Of a stretch of DNA of 64,000 nucleotides, positions 16,458 through 24,470 are shown piece after piece (the stretch's first letter is position 1; the number at the start of each line of letters is the position of its first letter). This stretch comes from an uncultured Alphaproteobacteria bacterium (GTDB lineage Bacteria; Pseudomonadota; Alphaproteobacteria; CAAGCB01; CAG-977). A model generated the notes under the pieces. It saw only the letters and a list, made by a program, of their open reading frames with translations. It did not search any database and was not told the DNA's origin. Location of the stretch: positions 186,001 to 250,000 of the forward strand of contig CAKQWA010000001.1 in the NCBI GenBank assembly GCA_934277945.1, read 5' to 3'. Made by a program: the position numbers and the translations under genes.

Positions 16458-17201
16458 ATGATGAAAATCGGCTTGCCGGCGAATTATTTTACAAAAAACG
16501 AAATACGGCTGTGGACGACTTCCGCAGCGTTCATTTTGCTTTCGTTTTATATTTTCGATCGGGAAAATTATCTGACGCTCTGCGCGTCGCTGGTCGGCGT
16601 CACATCGCTGATTTTCAACGCGAAAGGCAATCCGTTCGGGCAGTTTTTGATGATTCTGTTCAGCCTGCTGTACGGCATTATTTCGTACACGTTCGCTTAT
16701 TACGGCGAGATGATCACTTATCTGGGCATGACGATGCCAATGGCTTTTTTCGCGCTGATCACTTGGTTGCGCAATCCGTACGGCGAAAACAAAGCGGAGG
16801 TGCGGGTGAATGAAATCGGCGCGCGCGAAACCGTCTATATGTGGCTCGGAACGGCGGCGGTGACGGTGCTGTTCTATTTCGTGCTTGAATACTTTGACAC
16901 GTCTTATCTGATTCCCAGCACGATTTCCGTCACGACGAGTTTTCTGGCGGTTTATCTGACGTTCCAGCGCAGTTCGTCTTTCGCGCTGGCGTATGCCGCG
17001 AACGACGTCGTGCTGATTGTTTTGTGGGTGCTGGCAAGTCTGGCGGATGCGCGGTACGTTTCCGTCGTCGTCTGCTTTGCCGCTTTTTTGGCGAACGACG
17101 TGTACGGATACGTCAACTGGCAAAGAATAAAAATAAGGCAAAAAGCGGGCGATGCCGCGCCGGAACGGCGTTCAAAAGCGCAATCTTGGCAAGCCAGATG
17201 A
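16458..17201 (+). CDS. pnuC: PnuC-family vitamin or nucleoside transporter
   Basis: About 247 residues with seven to eight membrane segments and a PnuC-type C-terminus (LANDVYGYVNWQRIK). The family carries nicotinamide riboside, and in branches thiamine or riboflavin, by facilitated diffusion driven by phosphorylation inside the cell. The start is ATG 16458 or 16461, four or seven bases after GGAGG; the second has the better spacing. The gene directly follows an attenuator-type leader, so control by premature termination is likely. The substrate cannot be read from the sequence; the thiamine kinase gene at 7.7 kb is only suggestive. Confidence 0.85.
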   Translation: MMKIGLPANYFTKNEIRLWTTSAAFILLSFYIFDRENYLTLCASLVGVTSLIFNAKGNPFGQFLMILFSLLYGIISYTFAYYGEMITYLGMTMPMAFFALITWLRNPYGENKAEVRVNEIGARETVYMWLGTAAVTVLFYFVLEYFDTSYLIPSTISVTTSFLAVYLTFQRSSSFALAYAANDVVLIVLWVLASLADARYVSVVVCFAAFLANDVYGYVNWQRIKIRQKAGDAAPERRSKAQSWQAR

Positions 17202-17239
17202 TAATATCCTTTGATTTATGCGGATTTTTTGCTAGCATA

Positions 17240-17447
17240 AATTTGCGTTTGTGACAAAGACAGGCGCAGGGCGTCAGAAACCCTTTTGAATGTAGTCGCA
17301 TTGCATATCGCGACTTTAAATATTTATGCCGATTTCTGTCCCGTAAGGGCGGATGTCGGCTGAATACGGCTATTCGCCCAATAGGTCGAGCCGTAAACAT
17401 TCATACGGTTTCTGAACATCCGCCCGCCTTTTTCGGCGGGTTTTGTT
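17240..17447 (+). ncRNA. Structured RNA with four-way junction and terminator, family not recognised
   Basis: A long closing helix joins 17274-17282 with 17407-17415 (9 bp) and 17287-17293 with 17397-17403 (7 bp), with an outer GGGCG/CGCCC. It encloses three arms: AGTCGC/GCGACT (17294-17315), GCCGA/TCGGC capped by a CCC-GTAA-GGG GNRA tetraloop (17328-17360), and TACGGCT/AGCCGTA (17365-17395). A terminator CCCGCC/GGCGGG (17423-17440) with TTTTGTTT follows and shares bases with the outer closing helix. TTGATT (17211-17216) with TAGCAT, 16 bases apart, may be its promoter. It is either an independent ncRNA or a switch leader for the lipoprotein at 17477. It is not recognisably 6S, SRP, RNase P or tmRNA. 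Confidence 0.6.
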
Positions 17448-17476
17448 TAACTTGTTAACAAAGGATTGTTCAGATT

Positions 17477-17797
17477 ATGAAAAAAAGTATCTTATCTCTT
17501 TTAGTTTTGTTCGGATTGTCGGGCTGTTCCGCCGTTCGAGCGCCTTTTGTCCCTCCGACCGCTCCGATCAGCGTTGTTCAAGCGCCGCTTGATTTGGAAG
17601 TAAAAAGCACGAAAACAGGTCTGAAACAAGGCAGTTCAAGTGTTTTTACGATTTTGGGGCTGATTTCCGTCGGCAACGCCAGTTATGAAGCCGCCGCGCG
17701 CGATGCGGGCATATCCGTTATTAAAAACTCGGATTATTCGTACTTCAATCTGTTTTACCTGTTTCAAAAAACAACGGTAAACGTTTATGGCGATTAA
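17477..17797 (+). CDS. TRL-like lipoprotein, first copy
   Basis: A 106-residue lipoprotein (lipobox LSGC at 14-17) resembling the TRL-like family, small exported proteins of unknown function. The mature part holds SVVQAPLDL and a conserved glycine-rich GLISVGNASYEAAARDAG followed by aromatic NLFYLFQKTTVNVYG. It begins 30 bases after the terminator of the structured RNA, so transcription may depend on readthrough. It overlaps the next lipoprotein by 11 bases. Confidence 0.75.
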   Translation: MKKSILSLLVLFGLSGCSAVRAPFVPPTAPISVVQAPLDLEVKSTKTGLKQGSSSVFTILGLISVGNASYEAAARDAGISVIKNSDYSYFNLFYLFQKTTVNVYGD

Positions 17798-18128
17798 GAA
17801 AACCTTTCTGGCGGCTGGCGTGTTTCTGCTTTTAAGCGGATGCGCCAACGTCGCGGAATTTCAACCGCCGCGCGCTTCTTTGCTGACGTATTACAAAGCG
17901 CCGGCATCTCTGAACACCGAGAACGTCAAAATCGGAAAACCGAAAAAATGCGAATATTCGACAACATTTTTATGGCTTTTTCCCTTAATGGCGCCGCCCG
18001 TGTCGACGACTGATTTTACGGAAACGGCTATTTCGGGTTCTTATGCGGAGTATATTTATTTTTCTTTCTTGTCCGGTATGATTCAAGTCGTTTGCGTGAA
18101 ACCTTATGACACAAGCGCGGCATCGTAA
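17787..18128 (+). CDS. TRL-like lipoprotein, second copy
   Basis: A 113-residue lipoprotein (lipobox LSGC near 17-20) that looks like a diverged partner of the preceding gene; it shares the LLTYYKAPASL and FTETAISGSYAEYIYFSFLSG pattern with it more in layout than in residues. The function is unknown. The 11-base overlap implies translational coupling. A bidirectional terminator separates it from the convergent atp operon. Confidence 0.65.
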   Translation: MAIKKTFLAAGVFLLLSGCANVAEFQPPRASLLTYYKAPASLNTENVKIGKPKKCEYSTTFLWLFPLMAPPVSTTDFTETAISGSYAEYIYFSFLSGMIQVVCVKPYDTSAAS

Positions 18129-18130
18129 TG

Positions 18131-18157
18131 AAAAAGCCCCGAAAATTCGGGGCTTTT
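18131..18157. terminator. Bidirectional terminator between lipoproteins and atp genes
   Basis: AAAAGCCCCGAA (18132-18143) pairs with TTCGGGGCTTTT (18146-18157), with A and T tracts on both sides serving both strands. Confidence 0.8.
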
Positions 18158-18166
18158 GCGTTTGAT

Positions 18167-18718
18167 TTAAAGGGAGGGGCGCGCTTTGAGCAAATCCGGC
18201 AATTCGTCAATCGTCTGCAAGACAATCTGTTCGCGTTTTTCGGGCGACAGGCTTTCTTTTAAAATCTGTTCCGCCGCTTTGACGGAAATGTCCGCCGCCG
18301 TGTTGCGAATTTCAAACACGACTTCGTCTTTTGCCGACTTCAAGCGTTTGAAAGACTGTTCTTCGCGTTTTTTCAGCGATTTGTCAAAATCCGCCTGCGC
18401 CGCCGCTTTCAATTTTTCAATGTCCGCCTGCGTTTTTTTCATCATGCCGTCGATTTCGTTTTGCAGACCCGCCTGTTTCTTTTTATAGCGGGCAAGCAAT
18501 TCTTCCGCCTGCTTTTTCAATTCTTCGCCGTCGGCGATCTGCGCGCGGATGTCGTCGGCGCGTTTGTTCAACAGCCCCAGAATTGCGTTTCCGACTGGTT
18601 TCGCCAGCAAAACGGCGACCAGACAAAACGACACGCCGACCCAAAACGTCGGGTCTTGAAACACGGAACCGTGCGCGGCGTGCACCGCTTCGGCGGCATG
18701 GGCTACGGAAACGATCAT
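18167..18718 (-). CDS. atpF: F0 ATP synthase subunit b
   Basis: A 183-residue subunit b: membrane helix near 24-45, then a long charged coiled coil that forms the peripheral stalk. It overlaps the b' gene by four bases and is last in the F0 operon. In alphaproteobacteria the F1 genes are in a separate operon, which is not in this window. The order b' then b fits that class. Confidence 0.93.
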   Translation of the reverse strand: MIVSVAHAAEAVHAAHGSVFQDPTFWVGVSFCLVAVLLAKPVGNAILGLLNKRADDIRAQIADGEELKKQAEELLARYKKKQAGLQNEIDGMMKKTQADIEKLKAAAQADFDKSLKKREEQSFKRLKSAKDEVVFEIRNTAADISVKAAEQILKESLSPEKREQIVLQTIDELPDLLKARPSL

Positions 18719-19206
18719 GACGATTTCTCCATGATGGCGGCGATTTTCTGCTTCACGTCCTTGGAGTCGGCTTCAATGCCCGCCAACTGTTTGACAATGT
18801 CTTCGGTCAGCGCGCGCGCCAGATTTTTCATGCCCGCCAGCGCCTGTTTCTTTTCCGCCGCCAAAGTCGCTTCGTTCTGCGCGATTTTTTCTTTCAGGCG
18901 TTCGTCGAAATCCGCTTCTTTGCTTTTGACCTGCTGCATAATCTGCTCTTGGGCTTTCGCAAAGTTCTCCAACGTTTCGATTTGCGCGTTTTTCAGGGCT
19001 TTTTGATATTCCGCCAAAGCGTGTTCGGCTTCCGTTTTGAAGTGTTCGGCGGCCTTCAAATCGCCGTCGATTTTATTTTTGCGCGCGTCGAGCGTCGCGG
19101 CGATTTTCGGCGCGACAAAGCGGGACACGACAAAAAACAAAACGTTGAACGTCACCAGCACCCAAAAAATTTGGGACGCGTACCACGTCGGGTCAAACTG
19201 CGGCAT
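18715..19206 (-). CDS. atpG: F0 ATP synthase subunit b'
   Basis: A 163-residue b' subunit with membrane helix near 8-30 (YASQIFWVLVTFNVLFFVVS) and a coiled-coil stalk. A separate b' gene marks alphaproteobacterial, cyanobacterial and plastid-type enzymes, where b and b' form a heterodimer. It lies between atpE and atpF. The symbol follows alphaproteobacterial use (also called atpF' or atpX). Confidence 0.92.
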   Translation of the reverse strand: MPQFDPTWYASQIFWVLVTFNVLFFVVSRFVAPKIAATLDARKNKIDGDLKAAEHFKTEAEHALAEYQKALKNAQIETLENFAKAQEQIMQQVKSKEADFDERLKEKIAQNEATLAAEKKQALAGMKNLARALTEDIVKQLAGIEADSKDVKQKIAAIMEKSS

Positions 19207-19231
19207 GACACCACCTTTGAAGCAAAAAACC

Positions 19232-19477
19232 TTACAGGAACAACATGATCAAAGCGATGACCAACGCGTACAGCGCAATGGCTTCCGTCGCGGCAAAGCC
19301 GATCAGACCGAACGCGCTGACGTCGTTTTTGACGGTCGGGTTGCGGCCCACGGTTTCAATCAGCGTAATCCAGATTTTCGACACGCCTTCCGCCGCCGCT
19401 TTCATGCTCAACGCGCAGAAAGAAGCCGCCAGAAATTTAGCCGCCGTTGCAATGTATTGTCCGATTTCGCCTTCCAT
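19232..19477 (-). CDS. atpE: F0 ATP synthase subunit c, divergent helix 1
   Basis: An 81-residue proteolipid. Helix 2 keeps the ion-binding carboxylate E65 in GFAATEAIALYALVIALIM, and the loop keeps RNP (45-47). Helix 1 lacks the usual GxGxGxG packing motif: residues 20-36 read FCALSMKAAAEGVSKIW, placing Lys26, Glu30 and Lys34 in the segment that normally lines the inside of the ring. The gene is intact, in the right operon place and with a clear start, so this is a real variant. Effects on ring size or stability are inference. Confidence 0.9.
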   Translation of the reverse strand: MEGEIGQYIATAAKFLAASFCALSMKAAAEGVSKIWITLIETVGRNPTVKNDVSAFGLIGFAATEAIALYALVIALIMLFL

Positions 19478-19513
19478 TTTTTTATCCTTTCAAAAAGATG
19501 CGATTTCAAAAAC

Positions 19514-20242
19514 TCAATGCGAATGAATCGCGTCGTTCAAGTAGGTGCACATCAAAATCGTGAAGATGTACGCTTGAAGAATCGCGATCATCAGCTCAAA
19601 GACCGTCAGACAGCCGATGAACACAATCGGCAGCCAACCGCCCCAAAAACTCAAATCATACACGAAGCCCGCGACGACTTTCAGCATAATGTGTCCGACC
19701 ATCATGTTCACGGACAGACGAATCGTCAGCGACAAAGGCTTCGACAGGAAAGAAACGACTTCAATCGGGATGAGAATCGGCGCGATCATCCACGGCGTCC
19801 CTTTCGGGAAAAAGTTTGTAAACCAGTTCAATCCGCGCTGTTTCAAGCCCCAGAACACCGTGACCAGAATGGAAAACACAGCAAGCGCGCCGACGGCGGA
19901 AAAATGGCTTGTGAACGTGAAACTGTACGGCAGAAGCCCCAATAAATTGCCCGAAACGACGAACATGAAAATCGACAGGACGAACGGGATGTAAGCGTCG
20001 AACCCGTGCCCGACGGTGTCCGCAAGCATGGATCGCGCCATGCCGTAAGTCAGTTCGGCGGCGGATTGCAGTTTCGAGGGGACGAGGGCGCGCTTGCGCA
20101 GTGCGGCGGCGAAGAAAACGCCGCTGACGACCAAGCCCGCGATCATGTACAGCGAGGAATTCGTCAGGGATATGTTGATGCCGTCGATTTGCGGAATGTT
20201 TACGACGGGTTTGATATCGAATTGTTCTATCGGACCTGACAC
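19514..20242 (-). CDS. atpB: F0 ATP synthase subunit a
   Basis: A 242-residue membrane subunit with the essential arginine in LTIRLSVNMMVGH and the LIAILQAY-like C-terminal helix (MIAILQAYIFTILMCTYL). It forms the half-channels for protons against the c ring. It lies one base after atpI and before atpE, the standard order. Confidence 0.96.
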   Translation of the reverse strand: MSGPIEQFDIKPVVNIPQIDGINISLTNSSLYMIAGLVVSGVFFAAALRKRALVPSKLQSAAELTYGMARSMLADTVGHGFDAYIPFVLSIFMFVVSGNLLGLLPYSFTFTSHFSAVGALAVFSILVTVFWGLKQRGLNWFTNFFPKGTPWMIAPILIPIEVVSFLSKPLSLTIRLSVNMMVGHIMLKVVAGFVYDLSFWGGWLPIVFIGCLTVFELMIAILQAYIFTILMCTYLNDAIHSH

Positions 20243-20243
20243 G

Positions 20244-20597
20244 TCAATTCACCTTTTTTGGCTGATTGTCGTCGTTTTTACGTCTTTTTTCATCTTCGCG
20301 CCGAAGCAGTCGGACAACGTTTAAAACGGCGGCGATGCAGCCGACAATCAAAAACACGGCCATGAAAACGGGGCGGGTTCCCAACCATTTGTCCAACCCC
20401 CATCCGATAGCCAGACCGCAGGCGACGCCGCCGAGCAACTCCGAAAGAATGTTGAAAGCCAGCCACATCATCGTCAAAACGGGATGCGGTTCCGCGGCTT
20501 TGCGTTCCCCGACGCTTTCCGACGCGCGCGAACGCATTTGCTTCAAGCGTTCGTCCAGCGCCGCGAGTTCGTCGGTTTTTCCGGTTTCATCGCTCAT
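20244..20597 (-). CDS. atpI: ATP synthase assembly protein AtpI
   Basis: A 117-residue protein with a charged N-terminus and two membrane helices (about 45-65, 75-95; GGVACGLAIGWGLDKWLGT), typical of AtpI, which helps assemble the c ring. It is the first gene of the F0 operon, behind a near-consensus promoter. Confidence 0.9.
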   Translation of the reverse strand: MSDETGKTDELAALDERLKQMRSRASESVGERKAAEPHPVLTMMWLAFNILSELLGGVACGLAIGWGLDKWLGTRPVFMAVFLIVGCIAAVLNVVRLLRREDEKRRKNDDNQPKKVN

Positions 20598-20617
20598 GGC
20601 GACCCCTGCCTTTTTTC

Positions 20618-20646
20618 ACAATATGGACGAGATTTGAAATTGTCAA
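20618..20646 (-). promoter_or_regulatory. Promoter of the F0 operon
   Basis: TTGACA (20646-20641) and TATTGT (20623-20618) are spaced exactly 17 bases apart, with the start expected near 20611, about 14 bases before the atpI ATG. Confidence 0.75.
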
Positions 20647-20657
20647 GAAATAACGGC

Positions 20658-21479
20658 TTACGGCGCGCCCGTGATGTCGGGGCGGGCGTTTTCGGACAAT
20701 TTTTCGCGCATTGACGCTTCGGCGATCATCGCGTCAAGCACATTTTCAAACTCTTTTTCATCGGACGGCGCGCCGGAAATCGTGCGGATGCGCTCCGACG
20801 TTTCCAAAATCAGCATCGGCGTCGCGTTGACCTGATATTTCGAGATGTATTCCTGACGCTTCGCCATCATTTTGTTCAAGGCTTCGGCGTTCGTGGCGCA
20901 CGCGATCATCTTGTCTTTCGGCAGTCCCGCCATGCGCGCGTACGGTTCGAGAGCCTCCTGCAAATTGTGCGACATCATCCATTTCATTTGCGCGGCGTAC
21001 AGCGCGGACACAAAAGCGAAATAGCGGTCGTCGGGCAGGCATTTGGAAATCAGCGAGGCGACCATTGCGCGTTCTTCCAGCGGGAAATCGAAGAAGATAA
21101 TCTGCATTTTGCCCGTTTTGACGTATTTTTCCTGCAACGCCGGCAGGGATTGCGTGGCGAAGTGGGCGCAATGCACGCACGTCATCGACGAAAACAGTTT
21201 CAATTTCAGCGGCGCGGAATCTTCCCCCAATTTGCGTTCATCGAAGATGAACTGCGGCTTGCCGTCGTCTTTCTTTTGCGGTTCGGCGGCGGGCTCGGCT
21301 TTGCTTTCAGCCGCGTTTGCCGACGCCACGACAGTCGTTTGCCCGTCGCCGCGCGGCAACAAAAAGCCGCGATATTTGCCGAAAACGGATGTGTCTTGCG
21401 CGTCGGGGGGAATCAATCCCAAAGCGGCGACGCCGACGACCAGAACAATCAACAGACGGGAAAAAAGCATACGACGCAT
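20658..21479 (-). CDS. DsbA-family thioredoxin-fold protein
   Basis: A 273-residue exported or membrane-tethered protein: hydrophobic N-terminus (about 5-25), a linker rich in Ala and Glu, and a DsbA-like domain with active site CVHC in FSSMTCVHCAHFATQSLP and cis-Pro NATPMLIL. It would form or shuffle periplasmic disulfides. It ends the hisI-tgt-dciA unit, 67 bases after dciA, with its own SD (AAAGGAAA). It resembles the DsbA/Com1 group of alphaproteobacteria. Confidence 0.87.
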   Translation of the reverse strand: MRRMLFSRLLIVLVVGVAALGLIPPDAQDTSVFGKYRGFLLPRGDGQTTVVASANAAESKAEPAAEPQKKDDGKPQFIFDERKLGEDSAPLKLKLFSSMTCVHCAHFATQSLPALQEKYVKTGKMQIIFFDFPLEERAMVASLISKCLPDDRYFAFVSALYAAQMKWMMSHNLQEALEPYARMAGLPKDKMIACATNAEALNKMMAKRQEYISKYQVNATPMLILETSERIRTISGAPSDEKEFENVLDAMIAEASMREKLSENARPDITGAP

Positions 21480-21546
21480 TTCAATTTCCTTTGCCGATAA
21501 AAAACATTGATTTGTTATAAAACGAAACGCTTGAAAAGAAAACCGT

Positions 21547-22080
21547 TTATTTTTTCAAAAGCGTGCCGAGCAGCGTCAGCGCGTCGCGCAGTTCGGGCGA
21601 TTCGATGTCTTTGACCGCTTCGCCGATTTCATCTTTCTGCGCTTGGGTCAGAACGGGCGGTTCGACGGCGCGGGGCGATTCTTTTTTGGCGATGATTGCG
21701 CCCTGCGTGATTTTCAGCGAGCCGACGGCGTTGTAGCCCGCGAACGCGTTGATTTTGGCGATGATTTCCGCCGATTGCGCCGAAATCGCGGTCGCGTACG
21801 CGCCGGACGACGCTTTCAAATGCAGAACGCCGTTCGTTTCCGCGCCTTTCGGAAAAGACACCGTCAGCGGTTCCGAGCCTTTCGCCGCCGTGCCGACGAT
21901 GCCTTCCCAATGGCTTAATATGTTGACGAACAGCGCGCCCTTGCGTTTTAAAACGGGGGCGAGAATCGAACGCACGTCCGCGCCCAAGGCGACCAGCGAC
22001 GCTCTGCGGTGCGGGCGGTGCTTCGCCCGATAAATCTGTTCCGCGAATTCCGATTCGTCGTCCGGCGTTTTGTCAGCCAT
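21547..22080 (-). CDS. dciA: DciA-like (DUF721) helicase-loading protein
   Basis: A 177-residue protein with the DUF721 core: RASLVALGADVRSIL, then KRKGALFVNILSHWEGIVG, and LHLKASSGAYATAISAQSAEII. DciA loads or stimulates the replicative helicase in bacteria without DnaC or DnaI. The start at ATG 22080 lies five bases after the tgt stop; upstream in-frame starts lie inside tgt. The C-terminal tail after residue 130 is variable in the family. Confidence 0.82.
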   Translation of the reverse strand: MADKTPDDESEFAEQIYRAKHRPHRRASLVALGADVRSILAPVLKRKGALFVNILSHWEGIVGTAAKGSEPLTVSFPKGAETNGVLHLKASSGAYATAISAQSAEIIAKINAFAGYNAVGSLKITQGAIIAKKESPRAVEPPVLTQAQKDEIGEAVKDIESPELRDALTLLGTLLKK

Positions 22081-22085
22081 GCGCG

Positions 22086-23177
22086 TTACGCCGTGAAGTT
22101 CGCCGCGAATTCTTCGTATCTGTCTTCGCGCAGCGCCTGACGGATCCGTTTCATCAGATCTTGGTAATACGTCAGGTTGTGCCACGTCAAAAGCATCGAG
22201 CCGAGAATTTCCTGCGCTCTGAACAGATGATGAATGTACGCGCGCGAATAGTTGCGGCACGCGGGGCAGTTGCATTGCGGATCAATCGGCGAATCGTCCT
22301 CCTTGTGACACGCGTTGCGCATATTCAAAACGCCGTTGCGCGTGAAAGCCTGCGCCGTTCTGCCCGAACGCGTCGGCATGACGCAGTCGAACATGTCAAT
22401 GCCGCGCAAAACCGACCCGACGATGTCGTCCGGACGCCCGACGCCCATTAAATAGCGGGGCTTGTCCGCCGGCAGATGCGGGGTTGTGAACGCGATGGAT
22501 TCAAACATCAGTTCCTGTCCCTCGCCGACCGCCAGACCGCCGACGGCGTACCCGTCGAAGCCGATGTCCGTCAGCGCGCGGCACGAGCCGATGCGCAAAT
22601 CTTCATGCACGCCGCCCTGCACAATGCCGAAAATGCCGTAGCCGTCGCGGTCGATAAACGCGTCTTTGGAACGCTTCGCCCAACGCATCGAACGGGCGGT
22701 CGAATCCGCGACGTATTTGCGTTCGGCGGGGTACGGCGGACATTCGTCAAAGCACATCGTGATGTTGCTGTCCAACTGGTGCTGGATGTGAATCGACACT
22801 TCGGGGGACAAAAAGCACTTGCGCCCGTCGATGTGCGAATTGAACGTCACGCCCTCTTCGGTGATTTTGCGCAGTTTGGACAGGGACATGACCTGAAATC
22901 CGCCCGAATCGGTCAGAATCGGCTTGTTCCAGTTCATGAATTTGTGCAGTCCGCCGCGGCGTTCCACCAAATCCGCCCCCGGACGCAACATCAGATGATA
23001 TGTGTTGCCGAGCAGAATCTGCGCGCCCGTTTCGGCGACGGATTCGGGCATCATCGCCTTGACCGTGCCGACGGTGCCGACGGGCATGAACGCGGGCGTT
23101 TCGACAACGCCGTGCGCCGTGTGCAGTTTGCCCAAGCGCGAGCGGCCGCACGTCTTTTCAACTTCAAATTTCAACAT
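22086..23177 (-). CDS. tgt: tRNA-guanine transglycosylase
   Basis: A 363-residue TGT, which exchanges guanine 34 for preQ1 in GUN tRNAs during queuosine synthesis. Nucleophile and substrate motifs are DSGGFQVMSL, GIVQGG, GGLAVGEG and VMPTRSGR. Zinc ligands are in QCNCPACRNYSRAYIHHL. The start is ATG 23177, overlapping the hisI stop by seven bases; earlier in-frame codons lie inside hisI. Confidence 0.96.
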   Translation of the reverse strand: MLKFEVEKTCGRSRLGKLHTAHGVVETPAFMPVGTVGTVKAMMPESVAETGAQILLGNTYHLMLRPGADLVERRGGLHKFMNWNKPILTDSGGFQVMSLSKLRKITEEGVTFNSHIDGRKCFLSPEVSIHIQHQLDSNITMCFDECPPYPAERKYVADSTARSMRWAKRSKDAFIDRDGYGIFGIVQGGVHEDLRIGSCRALTDIGFDGYAVGGLAVGEGQELMFESIAFTTPHLPADKPRYLMGVGRPDDIVGSVLRGIDMFDCVMPTRSGRTAQAFTRNGVLNMRNACHKEDDSPIDPQCNCPACRNYSRAYIHHLFRAQEILGSMLLTWHNLTYYQDLMKRIRQALREDRYEEFAANFTA

Positions 23178-23515
23178 TTTTCCAATTCCCTGTAAAAGCA
23201 AGTCCTGTTGTTCGTGTGGCACGCCGCGCCTGTCTGGTCGATCTGCGCCAGAAGCGTGTCGCCGTCGCAGTCGACGCGCAGGCTTTTCAACGCCTGAACG
23301 TGTCCCGACGTTTCGCCTTTGACCCACAGGTGCTGCCTCGACCGCGAAAAATAGCACATTCTGTTTGTTTCCAGCGTTTTTTTCAACGCTTCTTCGTTCA
23401 TGTACGCCATCATCAGCACTTCGCCCGTGTCGAATTGCTGGGCGATGACGGGCACCAAGCCCGCGGCGTCGTATTTGACGGCGTTTAAGAACGCTTTTGC
23501 CGTTAAAGTTTCCAT
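23171..23515 (-). CDS. hisI: Phosphoribosyl-AMP cyclohydrolase
   Basis: A 114-residue HisI without a fused HisE domain. It opens the purine ring of PR-AMP in histidine synthesis. Zinc and magnesium motifs are SRSRQHLWVKGETSG, DCDGDTLLAQ and GAACHTNNRTCFY. It is the first gene of hisI-tgt-dciA-dsbA, divergent from chorismate mutase. Other his genes are absent here except hisC across the divide. Confidence 0.95.
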   Translation of the reverse strand: METLTAKAFLNAVKYDAAGLVPVIAQQFDTGEVLMMAYMNEEALKKTLETNRMCYFSRSRQHLWVKGETSGHVQALKSLRVDCDGDTLLAQIDQTGAACHTNNRTCFYRELEKC

Positions 23516-23604
23516 GTTTTGAACCGTCCGGAAAAATAAATAAAGATTTTTTCGTTCAATCGGAGTAAAACATAGTCGGAAATTGTTTAAATGGAAAGAA
23601 CAAA

Positions 23605-24456
23605 ATGGAAGACGAACAGATTGCGAAATTATCGGCTCTGCGCGCCGAAATCGACGAAACGGACGATAAAATCCACGACCTGCTGATGCATCGCGCGTGG
23701 CTGGCGGAACAAATCGGCGCAGTAAAAAAGGACTCGCCCGATTTCAAAAACGTCGTGCGCCCCGCCCGCGAAATTGAAATACTGCGCCGCCTGTGGCACA
23801 GGCATCAGGGAGCGTTCGACCGCCGCGTCGTCATGAAAATCTGGCGCGAAATCATCTGCGGATGCGTCAATCTGCAAAAACCGATGACCGTCGCCGTCCA
23901 TATGCCGAAAAGCGACTGCAAAAACATGGAAGTCGCCAAACACTATTTCGGCTCGTTCACCGAATACGTCCCGTGCAAATCCGAAAGCCTCGTGCTGAAA
24001 GAACTGACGCAGGGCGATTCCAACATCGGCGTGTTTTCGCTGGGCGCGAAAGACACTTGCTGGTGGTACGCCATGGCGCAGCAATATAAGATGTCGTTGA
24101 GCGTGTTCGCCTGTCTGCCGTTCGTCGAAGCCGAACCTTACGCGCCCGTGCGCCCCGTGTACGCCGTCGGACGCTTTCCCGCCGAAGAAACGGGCGACGA
24201 CATTTCCCTGCTGTTCATGCAAACCGACGGGACGTTGAGTTTAAGCACGCTGGATTTGATTTTGAAAACGGCGGGGCTGGAAACGCTGACGGTGTGCGAC
24301 ACGTTCACGCCCGATTTGTCGTGCAAGGCGTATTTGTTTGAAGTCAAGGGCTTTGTGACGAAAGACGACGGACGGCTGGGCGACGTCGCCAAAAAAGAAG
24401 CCGAAAAAATACAGATGCTCCGCGTCATCGGCAGTTTTCCCGTTCCTTTGAAATAA
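23605..24456 (+). CDS. AroQ-type chorismate mutase with extended C-terminus
   Basis: A 283-residue protein. Residues 5-90 form an AroQ chorismate mutase (LRAEIDETDDKIHDLLMHRA, RPAREIEILRRL), converting chorismate to prephenate. The remaining 190 residues resemble the prephenate dehydratase/ACT region of PheA fusions in layout but show no intact dehydratase motif; a separate dehydratase lies at 43.0 kb. The extension may be regulatory, as in other alphaproteobacterial proteins of this type. hisC follows after 14 bases. Confidence 0.82.
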   Translation: MEDEQIAKLSALRAEIDETDDKIHDLLMHRAWLAEQIGAVKKDSPDFKNVVRPAREIEILRRLWHRHQGAFDRRVVMKIWREIICGCVNLQKPMTVAVHMPKSDCKNMEVAKHYFGSFTEYVPCKSESLVLKELTQGDSNIGVFSLGAKDTCWWYAMAQQYKMSLSVFACLPFVEAEPYAPVRPVYAVGRFPAEETGDDISLLFMQTDGTLSLSTLDLILKTAGLETLTVCDTFTPDLSCKAYLFEVKGFVTKDDGRLGDVAKKEAEKIQMLRVIGSFPVPLK

Positions 24457-24470
24457 TGAAAGTTTGAAAA

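Noticed and set aside
17240..17447. 6S, SRP, RNase P or tmRNA identity of the structured RNA
   Set aside because: Key motifs such as the SRP GGAAG loop, the RNase P GAGGAAAGUCC core or a T-loop are missing, and the four-arm fold differs from 6S.
19232..19477. atpE as a pseudogene
   Set aside because: The frame is intact, E65 and the RNP loop are kept, and it is in its normal operon place.
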